Shown here: piece by piece, positions 1-7,092 of the stretch
How positions within the stretch are numbered: the stretch's first letter is position 1
How the letters are laid out: each line of letters begins with the position of its first letter
DNA from: Veillonellaceae bacterium
GTDB lineage: Bacteria > Bacillota > Negativicutes > Veillonellales > Veillonellaceae
Direction of reading: 5' to 3'
DNA: 15,981 nt
Assembly: GCA_900765165.1 (NCBI GenBank)
Contig: CAAFQR010000048.1
Span: 1 to 15,981, forward strand
The notes under the pieces: generated by a model
The model's input: only the letters and a program-made list of their open reading frames with translations
Database searches by the model: none
What the model was told of the DNA's origin: nothing
Position numbers and translations under genes: made by a program

Positions 1-31
1 AAACCATCAACATAGTGCCTAGAACGTAATT

Positions 32-766
32 TTAATCTTTTAAAATATTTAAATACATTGTTAGTCTTTCATCAAGATAGCCTGCAAAAAGTGTTTCCAT
101 AGCCTCTAAGCTCTGATTTTCATGATAGGCTTCAAAGGCCTTATAGTACGCAATGCGGTCAGTAAATTTAATATCAATAGGCGGATAGCCTTGTTTCATC
201 AATTCAAAATTCACAAGCAACCGTCCTGTACGACCGTTGCCATCAATAAACGGATGAATACGCTCAAACTCTATATGAAACCGCGCCAGCTTTGTTATCA
301 ACGGTTCCTGACTTTCACCATATTCATACAAAAGCTGCTCCATTCGCGGCCCAATCAAATACGGCTGCACCGGCTCATGCTGCGCCCCAATAATCCGTAC
401 CGGAATCCGGCGATACACGCCACGGTCCTCCGGCTTATCTGCCAGCACAAGAAAATGAATCTGCTTAATCAAGCTCTCACTTAGTAGCTCCTTAGACTTC
501 ACCATCTTACTAATGAAATCAAAAGCCTCCTTGTGGCCGACCACTTCCAAATGATCCTTCAATGGCTTCTGCGCCACCGTTAACCCCTTTAACACCCAAT
601 CCGTTTCCTGCAAAGTGAGCGTATTGCCTTCAATAGCATTAGAATTATACGTATACTCAACGATAAACTCCTCGTTAAGACGCGCAACCTCACCGGCTGT
701 TAGCGGTCTCATACTATCTAATCTATGCTTTTTTGCTTCTATTTCATCAAAGAGCTTATTAGGCAC
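32..766 (-). CDS. Fic family protein (probable AMP transferase, self-inhibited)
   Basis: Fic enzymes usually transfer AMP from ATP to a hydroxyl on a target protein. The full motif HPFIDGNGRTGR lies at residues 171-182, with catalytic His171, Asp175 for the metal and the Arg at 182. The inhibitory motif (S/T)xxxE(G/N) is present as SNAIEG at 42-47, with Glu46 expected to block ATP, so this is a class II Fic regulated within one chain; no antitoxin gene is needed and none is seen. I chose the GTG start at 766 because AAAGGTGG lies 7 nt upstream and the protein then begins PNKLFDEIEAKKHRLD, as relatives do. The frame is open to a TTG at 814 and an ATG at 784, both with poor ribosome sites. The length of 244 aa is normal. 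The target is unknown. It is separated from thrS by 760 bp of repeats, and ends 31 bp from the window edge. Confidence 0.93.
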   Translation of the reverse strand: MPNKLFDEIEAKKHRLDSMRPLTAGEVARLNEEFIVEYTYNSNAIEGNTLTLQETDWVLKGLTVAQKPLKDHLEVVGHKEAFDFISKMVKSKELLSESLIKQIHFLVLADKPEDRGVYRRIPVRIIGAQHEPVQPYLIGPRMEQLLYEYGESQEPLITKLARFHIEFERIHPFIDGNGRTGRLLVNFELMKQGYPPIDIKFTDRIAYYKAFEAYHENQSLEAMETLFAGYLDERLTMYLNILKD

Positions 767-850
767 AACCACCCCACCTTTCATCGTTTCGAAGAAAATA
801 AACTCTACCGACAATGATACAAATAAAGTCTTTTTCTTCTCATTAATGCA

Positions 851-879
851 ATTGTATACGAATACGACCGTTATAGCAA
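851..879 (-). promoter_or_regulatory. Candidate promoter of the fic gene
   Basis: On the minus strand, TTGCTA (874-879) and TACAAT (851-856) are separated by exactly 17 bp, matching 4/6 and 5/6 of the sigma-A consensus. Transcription would start near 844, leaving about 78 nt before the GTG start. The four-copy repeat array begins about 35 bp upstream of the -35 box. This rests on sequence match only. Confidence 0.55.
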
Positions 880-913
880 TATATATTATCTTACCAGACT
901 AATCCATATCAAG

Positions 914-1115
914 CCTCCAGCGCGAGCAACGCAAGCGCTACCAACATCAGACCTTACCCCAATCACATCATACCTCCAGCGCGAGCGCAGCTAGCGCTAC
1001 AACGTCAGACCTTACCTAAATCACATCAACCTCCAGCGCGAGCGCAGCTAGCGCTACAACATCAGACCTGCCTAAATCACATCACACCTCCAGCGCGAGC
1101 GCAGCTAGCGCTACC
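914..1115. repeat. Four tandem 57-59-bp units, each with a 21-nt palindrome
   Basis: Units start at 914, 973, 1030 and 1087. Each opens with CCTCCAG and holds a 21-nt dyad (919-939, 978-998, 1035-1055, 1092-1112) with arms AGCGC and GCGCT and one internal mismatch. Copies 2-4 share the same dyad; copy 1 differs near its centre but keeps the outer arms. The stretches between dyads are also nearly the same (CATCAGACCTTACC, then AATCACATCA), so the whole unit is duplicated. No ORF uses it. It lies just upstream of the fic promoter, so it could be an array of protein-binding sites, or simply an expanded intergenic repeat. Confidence 0.9.
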
Positions 1116-1132
1116 ATACGCCCTAAACTTAC

Positions 1133-1208
1133 GGGGAGAATTGTCGGTACAACCGCCGTCAAGGCACTAAATCCATCAACCGCCCCTACCGTACCGACAA
1201 TTCGCCCC
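1133..1208. repeat. 76-bp inverted repeat with 18-bp arms
   Basis: The arms at 1133-1150 and 1191-1208 pair at 17 of 18 positions; the core TTGTCGGTAC is matched by GTACCGACAA. The 40-bp centre contains CCGCC and CCGCCCC runs and no ORF. No T-run follows on either strand, so a plain terminator is unlikely. It looks like a small mobile or REP-like repeat, or an RNA hairpin. The 1209-1309 stretch beside it holds only a 10-bp palindrome, ATTAGCTAAT at 1218-1227; I see nothing else there. Confidence 0.75.
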
Positions 1209-1309
1209 ATCCACTAAATTAGCTAATCGCCAAAAGCACTGTGTTGATGCTTTTCTCCTCCACCCCCAATAAGCTGTACCCGACACTAGGACCATATTTA
1301 CCGAAAGGG

Positions 1310-1551
1310 CAGCGTAGTTACAAATGACCGACAAAGGAAAATATGTGTAAGCACGGATTTATCGTCGTGTTTCGCTAAGCTCTAAATATTGTGGACGTCA
1401 AAAGGCCCTTTGAGTTTAAGTGGAGAAAACATTGCGTTAGCGTAGTTTTCGGAACTTAACTCAAAGGGCCGGACACACATTATGAACTTACGAAACACGA
1501 TGAAAATCAAAGCAATCACATAAAACCGATGTCGGTCAATTGTAACCGCTG
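1310..1551. repeat. About 240-bp imperfect palindrome downstream of thrS
   Basis: Matched blocks nest around one centre near 1432-1437: CAGCG 1310-1314 with 1547-1551; a 17-bp block 1317-1333 with 1530-1546 (one mismatch); TATGTG 1342-1347 with 1517-1522; GATTT 1356-1360 with 1504-1508; TCGTGTTTCG 1365-1374 with 1491-1500; and a long inner stem 1404-1430 with 1445-1470, closing a 14-nt loop. Such nesting across 240 bp cannot be chance. It contains no ORF. It begins 22 bp after the thrS stop codon. It may be a MITE-like foldback element or a long structured RNA that ends the thrS transcript. Confidence 0.85.
1400..1470 (-). terminator. Probable thrS terminator (core of the large palindrome)
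   Basis: Read on the minus strand, this inner stem is 26-27 bp with one bulge and a few mismatches, starting GGCCCTTTGAGTT. It is followed directly by TTTT and then GACG. The T-run is short, but the stem is long and strong and lies about 105 bp after the thrS stop. Termination is inferred. Confidence 0.5.
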
Positions 1552-1573
1552 ACCACCCGTGTCAAATCTAGCA

Positions 1574-3484
1574 CTATGCGCGAGCTTTGGCTTCTGCAAG
1601 GATATTTTCGAGGAACTCTTCGTACTTTTGCGAACCAACTTCGCCTTCACCGCGTTTACGTACAGAAACAGTGCCGTCCTGTTCCTCCTTGTCACCAACA
1701 ACAAGCATATACGGAACCTTTTCAACCTGAGCCTGGCGAATCTTATAACCAATCTTTTCATTGCGATCATCAAGCTCAACACGTACGTAAGCCTTCTTGA
1801 ACGCCTGACGCAACTTTTCAGCATACGCAACATGCTTTTCGCTGATCGGCAAAATCTTAACCTGAACCGGAGCCAACCAAGTCGGGAACGCACCAGCATA
1901 ATGTTCAATCAAAATACCGATGAAACGTTCCATGGAACCGAAGCAAGCACGATGAATCATAATCGGCTGATGCTTCTGACCATCTTCACCAACATATTCC
2001 ATGTGGAAACGTTCCGGCAAATTCATATCCAACTGGATAGTACCGCACTGCCAAGTACGACCGATGGAATCACGGATATGGAAATCAAGCTTCGGACCAT
2101 AGAAAGCACCGTCGCCTTCATTGATCTGATACGGAATCTGCTTTTCTTCAATAGCTTCACGCAATGCGTTAGTAGCTGCTTCCCAAATTGCATCATCGCC
2201 CATTGCATTATCCGGTTTCGTACTCAACTCAACGCGGTAAGTCAAACCGAACTGGCTATAAATGCGGTCGAACAAATCAATAACCTTGATCAACTCTTCC
2301 TTAATCTGAGACGGCAACATGAATACATGCGCATCATCCTGCGTGAAACTACGTACACGGAACAAACCATGTAACGCACCGCTCAATTCATGACGATGAA
2401 CGAGCCCCAATTCAGCCATGCGAATCGGGAAATCACGATACGAATGCATTTCATTCTGGTAAACCAAAATACTGCCAGGGCAGTTCATCGGCTTAATAGC
2501 GTAATCTTCATCATCGATGCGAGTGGTGTACATATTTTCACGATAATGGAACCAGTGACCGGAAGTTTCCCACAACTGACGATTCAAGATAATCGGCGTA
2601 CGAACTTCTTCGTAGTCGAAATCATGATGAACTTCGCGCCAGAAATTTTCCAATTCATTGCGCATTGCCATGCCCTTCGGCAAGAAGAACGGGAAGCCCG
2701 GGCCTTCTTCTTTAATAGCGAACAAGCCCAATTCCTTGCCCAATTTACGATGGTCACGACGAGCTGCTTCTTCTAACATGTGGAGATATTCATCCAACTG
2801 TTCCTGTTTTTCGAAAGCAGTACCGTAAATACGCTGAAGCATTTTATTTTTTTCATCACCGCGCCAGTAAGCACCTGCCAAGCTCTGCAATTTGAAAGCT
2901 TTAACTTTACCGGTAGATGCTACGTGAGGACCAGCGCAGAGGTCAGTGAATTCGCCCTGTTTGTACGTGGAAATAACTGCGTCAGCCGGCAAATCCTGAA
3001 TCAATTCAACCTTATAATCTTCCTTCTTGTCAGCGAAGAACTTCAACGCTTCGTCGCGGCTCATAACGGCTTTTTCGATAGGGAAGTTTTCTTTGACGAT
3101 TTTCTTCATAGCGTCTTCGATTTTCGCCAAATCTTCCGGCGTCAACACATGTTCCATGTCGATGTCATAGTAGAAACCGTTTTCAATTGCCGGGCCAATA
3201 GCCAACTTAGCATCCGGCCATAAGCGTTTAATAGCCTGTGCCATTACATGAGAAGCACTGTGGCGCAACGTATCTTTGCCGCCCTGTTCTTCAAAAGTCA
3301 AGAAACTTACATGACTGCCATCTTTTAATTCTTCGCGCAAATCGGTAAGTTCACCGTCAACGTCTGCAGCCAATACTTTCTTAGCCAAGCTGTTGGACAA
3401 CTGCTTTACAGCTTCTCCCAACGTAGTCCCTGCTTCGTACTCCCGATGACTGCCGTCCGGTAAAATAATCGAAATTGCTGCCAT
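1574..3484 (-). CDS. thrS: Threonyl-tRNA synthetase
   Basis: This cytoplasmic class II synthetase joins threonine to tRNA-Thr. At 636 aa it is full length (642 in E. coli). Order of domains: TGS (about 1-62); the editing domain that removes serine, with His75 and His79 in HSASH and Cys183 and His187 in DLCAGPH; the catalytic core (about 260-535) with motif 2 around RVRSFTQDDAH and motif 3 around FGSMERFIGILIEHY; and the anticodon-binding domain from about 540. The zinc ligands Cys335, His386 and His511 are all present. The ATG at 3484 has AAGGAGGA at 3491-3498. The gene stands alone behind its own promoter and T-box leader, so expression should rise when uncharged tRNA-Thr builds up. Nothing is missing or broken. 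Confidence 0.99.
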   Translation of the reverse strand: MAAISIILPDGSHREYEAGTTLGEAVKQLSNSLAKKVLAADVDGELTDLREELKDGSHVSFLTFEEQGGKDTLRHSASHVMAQAIKRLWPDAKLAIGPAIENGFYYDIDMEHVLTPEDLAKIEDAMKKIVKENFPIEKAVMSRDEALKFFADKKEDYKVELIQDLPADAVISTYKQGEFTDLCAGPHVASTGKVKAFKLQSLAGAYWRGDEKNKMLQRIYGTAFEKQEQLDEYLHMLEEAARRDHRKLGKELGLFAIKEEGPGFPFFLPKGMAMRNELENFWREVHHDFDYEEVRTPIILNRQLWETSGHWFHYRENMYTTRIDDEDYAIKPMNCPGSILVYQNEMHSYRDFPIRMAELGLVHRHELSGALHGLFRVRSFTQDDAHVFMLPSQIKEELIKVIDLFDRIYSQFGLTYRVELSTKPDNAMGDDAIWEAATNALREAIEEKQIPYQINEGDGAFYGPKLDFHIRDSIGRTWQCGTIQLDMNLPERFHMEYVGEDGQKHQPIMIHRACFGSMERFIGILIEHYAGAFPTWLAPVQVKILPISEKHVAYAEKLRQAFKKAYVRVELDDRNEKIGYKIRQAQVEKVPYMLVVGDKEEQDGTVSVRKRGEGEVGSQKYEEFLENILAEAKARA

Positions 3485-3570
3485 AATAATTCCTCCTTGA
3501 TCTCAACGCTCAGGAACGGCGGGACACGTTCCACAGAGCACCTACGGACTTACCGTAATAAAAATTTGTA

Positions 3571-3808
3571 TAAAAAAAAGACCTACATCCCTCCAAGGGA
3601 CGAAGATCTCGCGGTTCCACCCTAGTTAGCCTTACGGCTCACTCTATGCCCATAACGCTGGCCTGCGTGCTTACCTACCGAGCTGTGCTCTTCGGTAAAC
3701 CGGTTTGAAGGGGGTAACAATCGACGTGTACGTAAAGCGCTTCCAGCCAAGGCGCCTTTCTCTGTGCCGCATGTCCGTCGTGGTCATGTCCTTCGCACTA
3801 CCTTTAAC
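3571..3808 (-). ncRNA. T-box riboswitch leader of thrS (threonine)
   Basis: The T-box sequence AGGGTGGAACCGCG is perfect at 3610-3623, and a terminator follows at once. Upstream, stem I can be traced: GAAGG pairs with CCTTC at the base, CGACG with CGTCG further out, and AGAGA at 3759-3763 fits the conserved GA motif. The loop between the two helices on the 3' side reads ATTGTTACCC; its ACC (3713-3715) is a threonine codon and is my specifier candidate. Uncharged tRNA-Thr should pair there and at the T-box bulge, favour the antiterminator and let thrS be transcribed. The 5' end follows from the promoter call. Confidence 0.95.
3572..3607 (-). terminator. Regulated terminator of the thrS T-box leader
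   Basis: On the minus strand, a 12-bp stem with one mismatch and two G-U pairs (arms ATCTTCGTCCCT and AGGGATGTAGGT, loop TGG) is followed by a run of eight Ts. Its 5' side follows the T-box closely, so the antiterminator and this hairpin exclude each other. It lies about 88 nt before the thrS start codon. Confidence 0.9.
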
Positions 3809-3814
3809 ATGTAT

Positions 3815-3850
3815 ACAATAACATCGAGGGGTCATCTTGTCAACCCCTCG
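3815..3850 (-). promoter_or_regulatory. thrS promoter, with the -35 box inside a palindrome
   Basis: A perfect TTGACA (3838-3843) and TATTGT (3815-3820, 4/6) are separated by 17 bp, placing the start near 3808, as the leader needs. An inverted repeat, CGAGGGGT at 3825-3832 and ACCCCTCG at 3843-3850, frames the -35 box with a 10-bp gap. It could be an operator or the end hairpin of the upstream operon; no T-run follows it, which argues against a simple terminator. Confidence 0.65.
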
Positions 3851-3932
3851 CGTTATGAATAGCAATTATTAATTTCATTTCACCAAGTTACCCTGCAATG
3901 GGAAAATTAGCTATACATTGTTGATGAGTCGC

Positions 3933-4241
3933 TTACTCACCGTCAGGTCCGTCTACAAATCGTACCGGCACGTCCAGCGACATAAGTAATTCACGAACTA
4001 CCGGTGCCGTGTCAGCGGTGCTACGAATCATGGTCAATCCTGACTTCGGATCGATGGTCGTCATGACACCTAAGTACTCATAGCCTTCCAAAATACGGTT
4101 CACGTAATTCGTATCCGTCGGTGGCATATAGAAATATACATTCGTGTCGACGAATTCATCGGCTGAAGCGCCGTTTGCCGCCAACGCTTGTGCAGTCGAA
4201 GCTTGTGCAGTCGAAACTTGCATCATCTCTGCTTGTGCCAT
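3933..4241 (-). CDS. DUF4911 domain-containing small protein
   Basis: This 102-aa protein matches from memory the DUF4911 family, found next to U32 peptidase genes in Negativicutes and other Firmicutes. The conserved part runs from about residue 29 to 97 (VYFYMPPTDTNYVNRILEGY, then a stretch resembling a small alpha/beta fold). Function is unknown. The first 28 residues are a polar, Ala/Gln-rich tail with an exact 15-bp tandem duplication (4186-4200 and 4201-4215) that encodes STAQA twice. No signal peptide or membrane segment is seen. The ATG at 4241 lies 1 nt after the U32 stop codon, with AAGGCG upstream, so it is co-translated and probably the last gene of the alaS operon. Association with tRNA modification is inferred from position only. 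Confidence 0.75.
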   Translation of the reverse strand: MAQAEMMQVSTAQASTAQALAANGASADEFVDTNVYFYMPPTDTNYVNRILEGYEYLGVMTTIDPKSGLTMIRSTADTAPVVRELLMSLDVPVRFVDGPDGE

Positions 4242-4242
4242 A

Positions 4243-5472
4243 CTACGCCTTGCATTTCCGGCGCATCATGGAATACTGCTCAAGCGGCGTATCCATGTAG
4301 AGACGCACTTTCATTTGCGCGTGCGGCGCTACGGTAATAGCATTGCCTTCTTCGTCTTCCATCTTGGCGATGACATGATGCACAATCGGTCCATGAGGCT
4401 GACAGAATTCAACTTCGTCGCCTACTTTGAAGTTATTGCGCTGTTCCAAAAGCACGCAACCTGCCGCTTCGTCATAGCCTTCAACGAGTCCAATGAAGTC
4501 ATGGGTCTGGGTGTTGCTGGACTGGCCATAATTCTGCGCATTTTCGTCAGGCTTACCAACGGAGAAGCCTTCCGTGTACGGACGATGGGAGATTTTTTCC
4601 AATTCTTCGTACCATTCGTCGCGCACGTAGAAGTCATCGCCTTCACGGAGGTACGCGTCGATAGCTTCGCGGTACACACGAGTAACCGTAGCTACATAGT
4701 GCACGCTCTTCATGCGGCCTTCGATTTTAAGGCTATCTACGCCAGCTTCGTACAGCTGCGGAATATATTTCAACAAGCACAAATCCTTAGAGTTGAAAAT
4801 GTACGTGCCATGCTGATCTTCTTCGATAGGATAGTATTCGCCTGGACGATTGGATTCGACCAAGGAATACTTCCAGCGACAAGCCTGGGCGCACTGACCA
4901 CGGTTAGCATCACGAGTGGTGGTAAAATAATTACTCAACAAGCAGCGACCGGAGTAGGAAATACACATAGCGCCATGAATGAACGCTTCGATTTCGATAT
5001 CCGCCGATTCGCGCATAGTCTTAATATCTTCAATGCTGACTTCGCGAGCCACAACAACACGAGTGGCCCCCTGTTCCTTCCAGAACTGGGTCGTCAAATA
5101 GTTCGTCGTGTTTGCCTGAGTGCTTACGTGAAGCTCCAAGCCCGGTGCTACGCGTTTCGCCAACAAGAAAATACCTAAGTCCGCTACGATAATAGCATCC
5201 ACGTGAATGGATTCCAAAAACTTCAAGTAATCTTCAAGACCTACCAAATCCTCGTTGTGAGGAATGATGTTACAGGTTACGTAAATCTTCTTGCCATGGT
5301 CATGGACAAACTTAACAGCTTCTTTCAGCTCTTCATTGCTGAAGTTGGAGCTGCTAGCGCGCAAGCCAAAGGCCTGGCCGGCACAATACACAGCGTCGGC
5401 ACCGTAACGGATAGCCATTTTCAGCTTATCCATATTACCTGCCGGCGACAATAACTCAATCGGTCGTTTCAT
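4243..5472 (-). CDS. trhP: U32 peptidase family protein, likely tRNA 5-hydroxyuridine synthase TrhP
   Basis: Members of this family (YegQ in E. coli, YrrN and YrrO in B. subtilis) hydroxylate U34 of tRNAs, using prephenate, to give ho5U; the old peptidase name is probably misleading here. The U32 signature is clear at 162-180 (EAFIHGAMCISYSGRC). Cys170, Cys177, Cys194 and Cys198 are placed to hold an iron-sulfur cluster. A C-terminal small beta domain (about 325-395) follows. At 409 aa it is closest in length to YrrO. The ATG at 5472 lies inside the end of trmR (17-bp overlap), with AAGGA upstream. B. subtilis has two such genes after trmR; this window has one, so it may act alone. A different RNA target, as in 23S rRNA hydroxylation by RlhA, cannot be excluded. 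Confidence 0.88.
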   Translation of the reverse strand: MKRPIELLSPAGNMDKLKMAIRYGADAVYCAGQAFGLRASSSNFSNEELKEAVKFVHDHGKKIYVTCNIIPHNEDLVGLEDYLKFLESIHVDAIIVADLGIFLLAKRVAPGLELHVSTQANTTNYLTTQFWKEQGATRVVVAREVSIEDIKTMRESADIEIEAFIHGAMCISYSGRCLLSNYFTTTRDANRGQCAQACRWKYSLVESNRPGEYYPIEEDQHGTYIFNSKDLCLLKYIPQLYEAGVDSLKIEGRMKSVHYVATVTRVYREAIDAYLREGDDFYVRDEWYEELEKISHRPYTEGFSVGKPDENAQNYGQSSNTQTHDFIGLVEGYDEAAGCVLLEQRNNFKVGDEVEFCQPHGPIVHHVIAKMEDEEGNAITVAPHAQMKVRLYMDTPLEQYSMMRRKCKA

Positions 5473-6073
5473 GATCGGTTCCTTTCCAGATAGTTACGCT
5501 CATACCATCCCCCAGAGGATAGATGGTCGTATTAAAACGACGGCGGTCTTCTACAAACGTCAAATATTCGCGCAAACGCTTCACGATGGTCTTGTAGCGA
5601 CGTGGCGCTTCCTTATCACCGCGCACGTAGCCGCGAAACAGAACGTTATCCGCCAATATAACGGCACCAGGGGCCAGCTTCGGCAACAGTGCTTCTAATT
5701 GCCGCAAATACTGGCCCTTCGGTCCGTCTAAAAAGACTAAATCAAACGGTCCCGACAGCGTGTCGATAACCGCTTCCGCATCACCGAGGCATAATTTCAC
5801 ACGGTCGGCGTACGGGGATTTTTCCACATAATACTTCGCCATTTCATGGCGCACTTCATCAAGCTCCACAGACGTTACGGTGCCGTCCGACCCTAAATGC
5901 CGAGCCAACAGTAACGTGGAGTACCCAATGGCGGTGCCGATTTCCAGCACGCGCTGTGGGCGATATAAGCCGATTAGTTCCTCAAAAAGATGCACTTCGG
6001 ACTCGCGCAAAATAGGCACATGATTAATCACCGCATAAATGCGCTGTTCGTTTAGTATCTCCTTAATTTCCAT
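5456..6073 (-). CDS. trmR: O-methyltransferase, likely tRNA 5-hydroxyuridine methyltransferase TrmR
   Basis: This SAM-dependent enzyme should methylate ho5U34 of tRNA to mo5U, the step after TrhP. It has the class I fold: motif I VLEIGTAIGYSTLLLA (about 42-57), acidic Glu70 in SVELD for the SAM ribose, and the metal-binding set Asp116 (FLDGPKG), Asp142 and Asn143 (ADN) typical of the catechol-O-methyltransferase-like group. The frame is open to a TTG at 6085, but I prefer the ATG at 6073, giving 205 aa; GAAGGTGG lies about 12 nt upstream, a little far. It overlaps the mltG end by 11 bp and trhP by 17 bp. The order mltG, trmR, U32 matches yrrL, yrrM, yrrN/O of B. subtilis, which supports the call over a generic methyltransferase. 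Confidence 0.88.
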   Translation of the reverse strand: MEIKEILNEQRIYAVINHVPILRESEVHLFEELIGLYRPQRVLEIGTAIGYSTLLLARHLGSDGTVTSVELDEVRHEMAKYYVEKSPYADRVKLCLGDAEAVIDTLSGPFDLVFLDGPKGQYLRQLEALLPKLAPGAVILADNVLFRGYVRGDKEAPRRYKTIVKRLREYLTFVEDRRRFNTTIYPLGDGMSVTIWKGTDHETTD

Positions 6074-7073
6074 AAATCGACTCAACCACCTTCATATGTT
6101 CTTCATAGGTTTTGGTGAAATGATGGTGCCCTTCCTTATCAGCTACGAAGAACAGATAATCTGTTTGTGGCGCGTTAAGTACGGCTTCCATCGATTTCAT
6201 GCCCGGGTTCGCAATCGGTCCCGGCGGTAATCCTTTGTGCAAATACGTGTTGTAAGGATTCTGAATTTCCGTATCCGCTACCGACAACAACGGCTTCGGA
6301 TACCCTAAAATATACTGAATACTTGCGCAGGATTGGAGCGGCATGCCAATAGCTAAGCGCTTCATGAACACCGCCGCAATGATAGGACGGTCTTCATCAA
6401 ACTTAGCCTCTTTTTCAACCAAAGACGCCAGCGTAATAAACTGGAATATGGTCAAATGACGCGCCTGAATCTTAGCTCGAATCTCTGGCGTCAACTGCTT
6501 ATTCATTTCACCGGCCATAATCGAAAGGATTTCCTTCGGTGTGGAATTAACCGGTATTTCATATGTGCACGGGAACAGGAAGCCCTCTACCCGATAGTCT
6601 ACCTTAGCTGGCCCATACATGTACTGGTACGGCACATAGACCTTCGCTTCCTGCAGGAACGCTTCCTTGCTGCGCACCAAGCCGTCTTTAGCTAATTCGT
6701 CAGCAATTTGCTGAATCGTAAAGCCTTCCGGAATGGTTACTTTAATCGCTTTCAAACGTCCCTTTTGAAGCAGTCCAATGATGTCGTGGATGCTGGCAGA
6801 CGTGGGGATTTGATAATACCCTTGCTGCAGTTTGTCCATTGTACCCGTTAAGCGCAAAGCAATGCGAAATGCTAACGGCGATTGAATGGCCCCTTCTTGA
6901 TACAACCGATCCCCTATTTGAGCACCGGTTTCATCCTTGGCGACGACCACCGTAACAGTACTCACCTTGCCGCCTACGGAATTCGGCATAAAATACACCG
7001 CGCCGAAGGTAGCTAACAAACAACATACGACCCCGATACAAACACCCGCCACCGTTTTCTTGCCTATCTTCAT
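6063..7073 (-). CDS. mltG: Endolytic murein transglycosylase MltG
   Basis: MltG cuts nascent glycan strands at the membrane and so sets where peptidoglycan synthesis stops. One membrane segment lies near the N-terminus (about 7-29, VAGVCIGVVCCLLATFGAVY), giving a cytoplasmic tail and an outer catalytic part. A LysM-like region (about 38-105) is followed by the YceG fold with EGFLFP (163-168), the catalytic Glu220 in LASLVEKEA, and NPYNTYLHKGLPPGPIANPG (272-291). At 336 aa it is typical. The ATG at 7073 has AAAGGAG 10 nt upstream. It lies 19 bp after the DUF1292 gene and overlaps trmR. The same placement is found across Firmicutes. Confidence 0.96.
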   Translation of the reverse strand: MKIGKKTVAGVCIGVVCCLLATFGAVYFMPNSVGGKVSTVTVVVAKDETGAQIGDRLYQEGAIQSPLAFRIALRLTGTMDKLQQGYYQIPTSASIHDIIGLLQKGRLKAIKVTIPEGFTIQQIADELAKDGLVRSKEAFLQEAKVYVPYQYMYGPAKVDYRVEGFLFPCTYEIPVNSTPKEILSIMAGEMNKQLTPEIRAKIQARHLTIFQFITLASLVEKEAKFDEDRPIIAAVFMKRLAIGMPLQSCASIQYILGYPKPLLSVADTEIQNPYNTYLHKGLPPGPIANPGMKSMEAVLNAPQTDYLFFVADKEGHHHFTKTYEEHMKVVESIYGN

Positions 7074-7092
7074 GTGGTGATGACTCCTTTAC

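Noticed and set aside
914..1115. Possible CRISPR array
   Set aside because: The stretches between the short dyads are nearly identical in all copies. CRISPR spacers differ. No cas gene is near.
1559..2374. 271-aa plus-strand ORF opposite thrS
   Set aside because: It lies wholly antisense to an intact synthetase gene, shows no recognisable motif and has no ribosome site; its openness follows from the codon use of thrS.
3671..3865. 64-aa minus-strand ORF in the thrS leader
   Set aside because: It is made of T-box stem I and promoter sequence, which explain this stretch fully.
4144..5178. 344-aa plus-strand ORF opposite the U32 gene
   Set aside because: Its composition is that of a mirrored coding frame, with no family motifs, against a clear conserved gene on the other strand.
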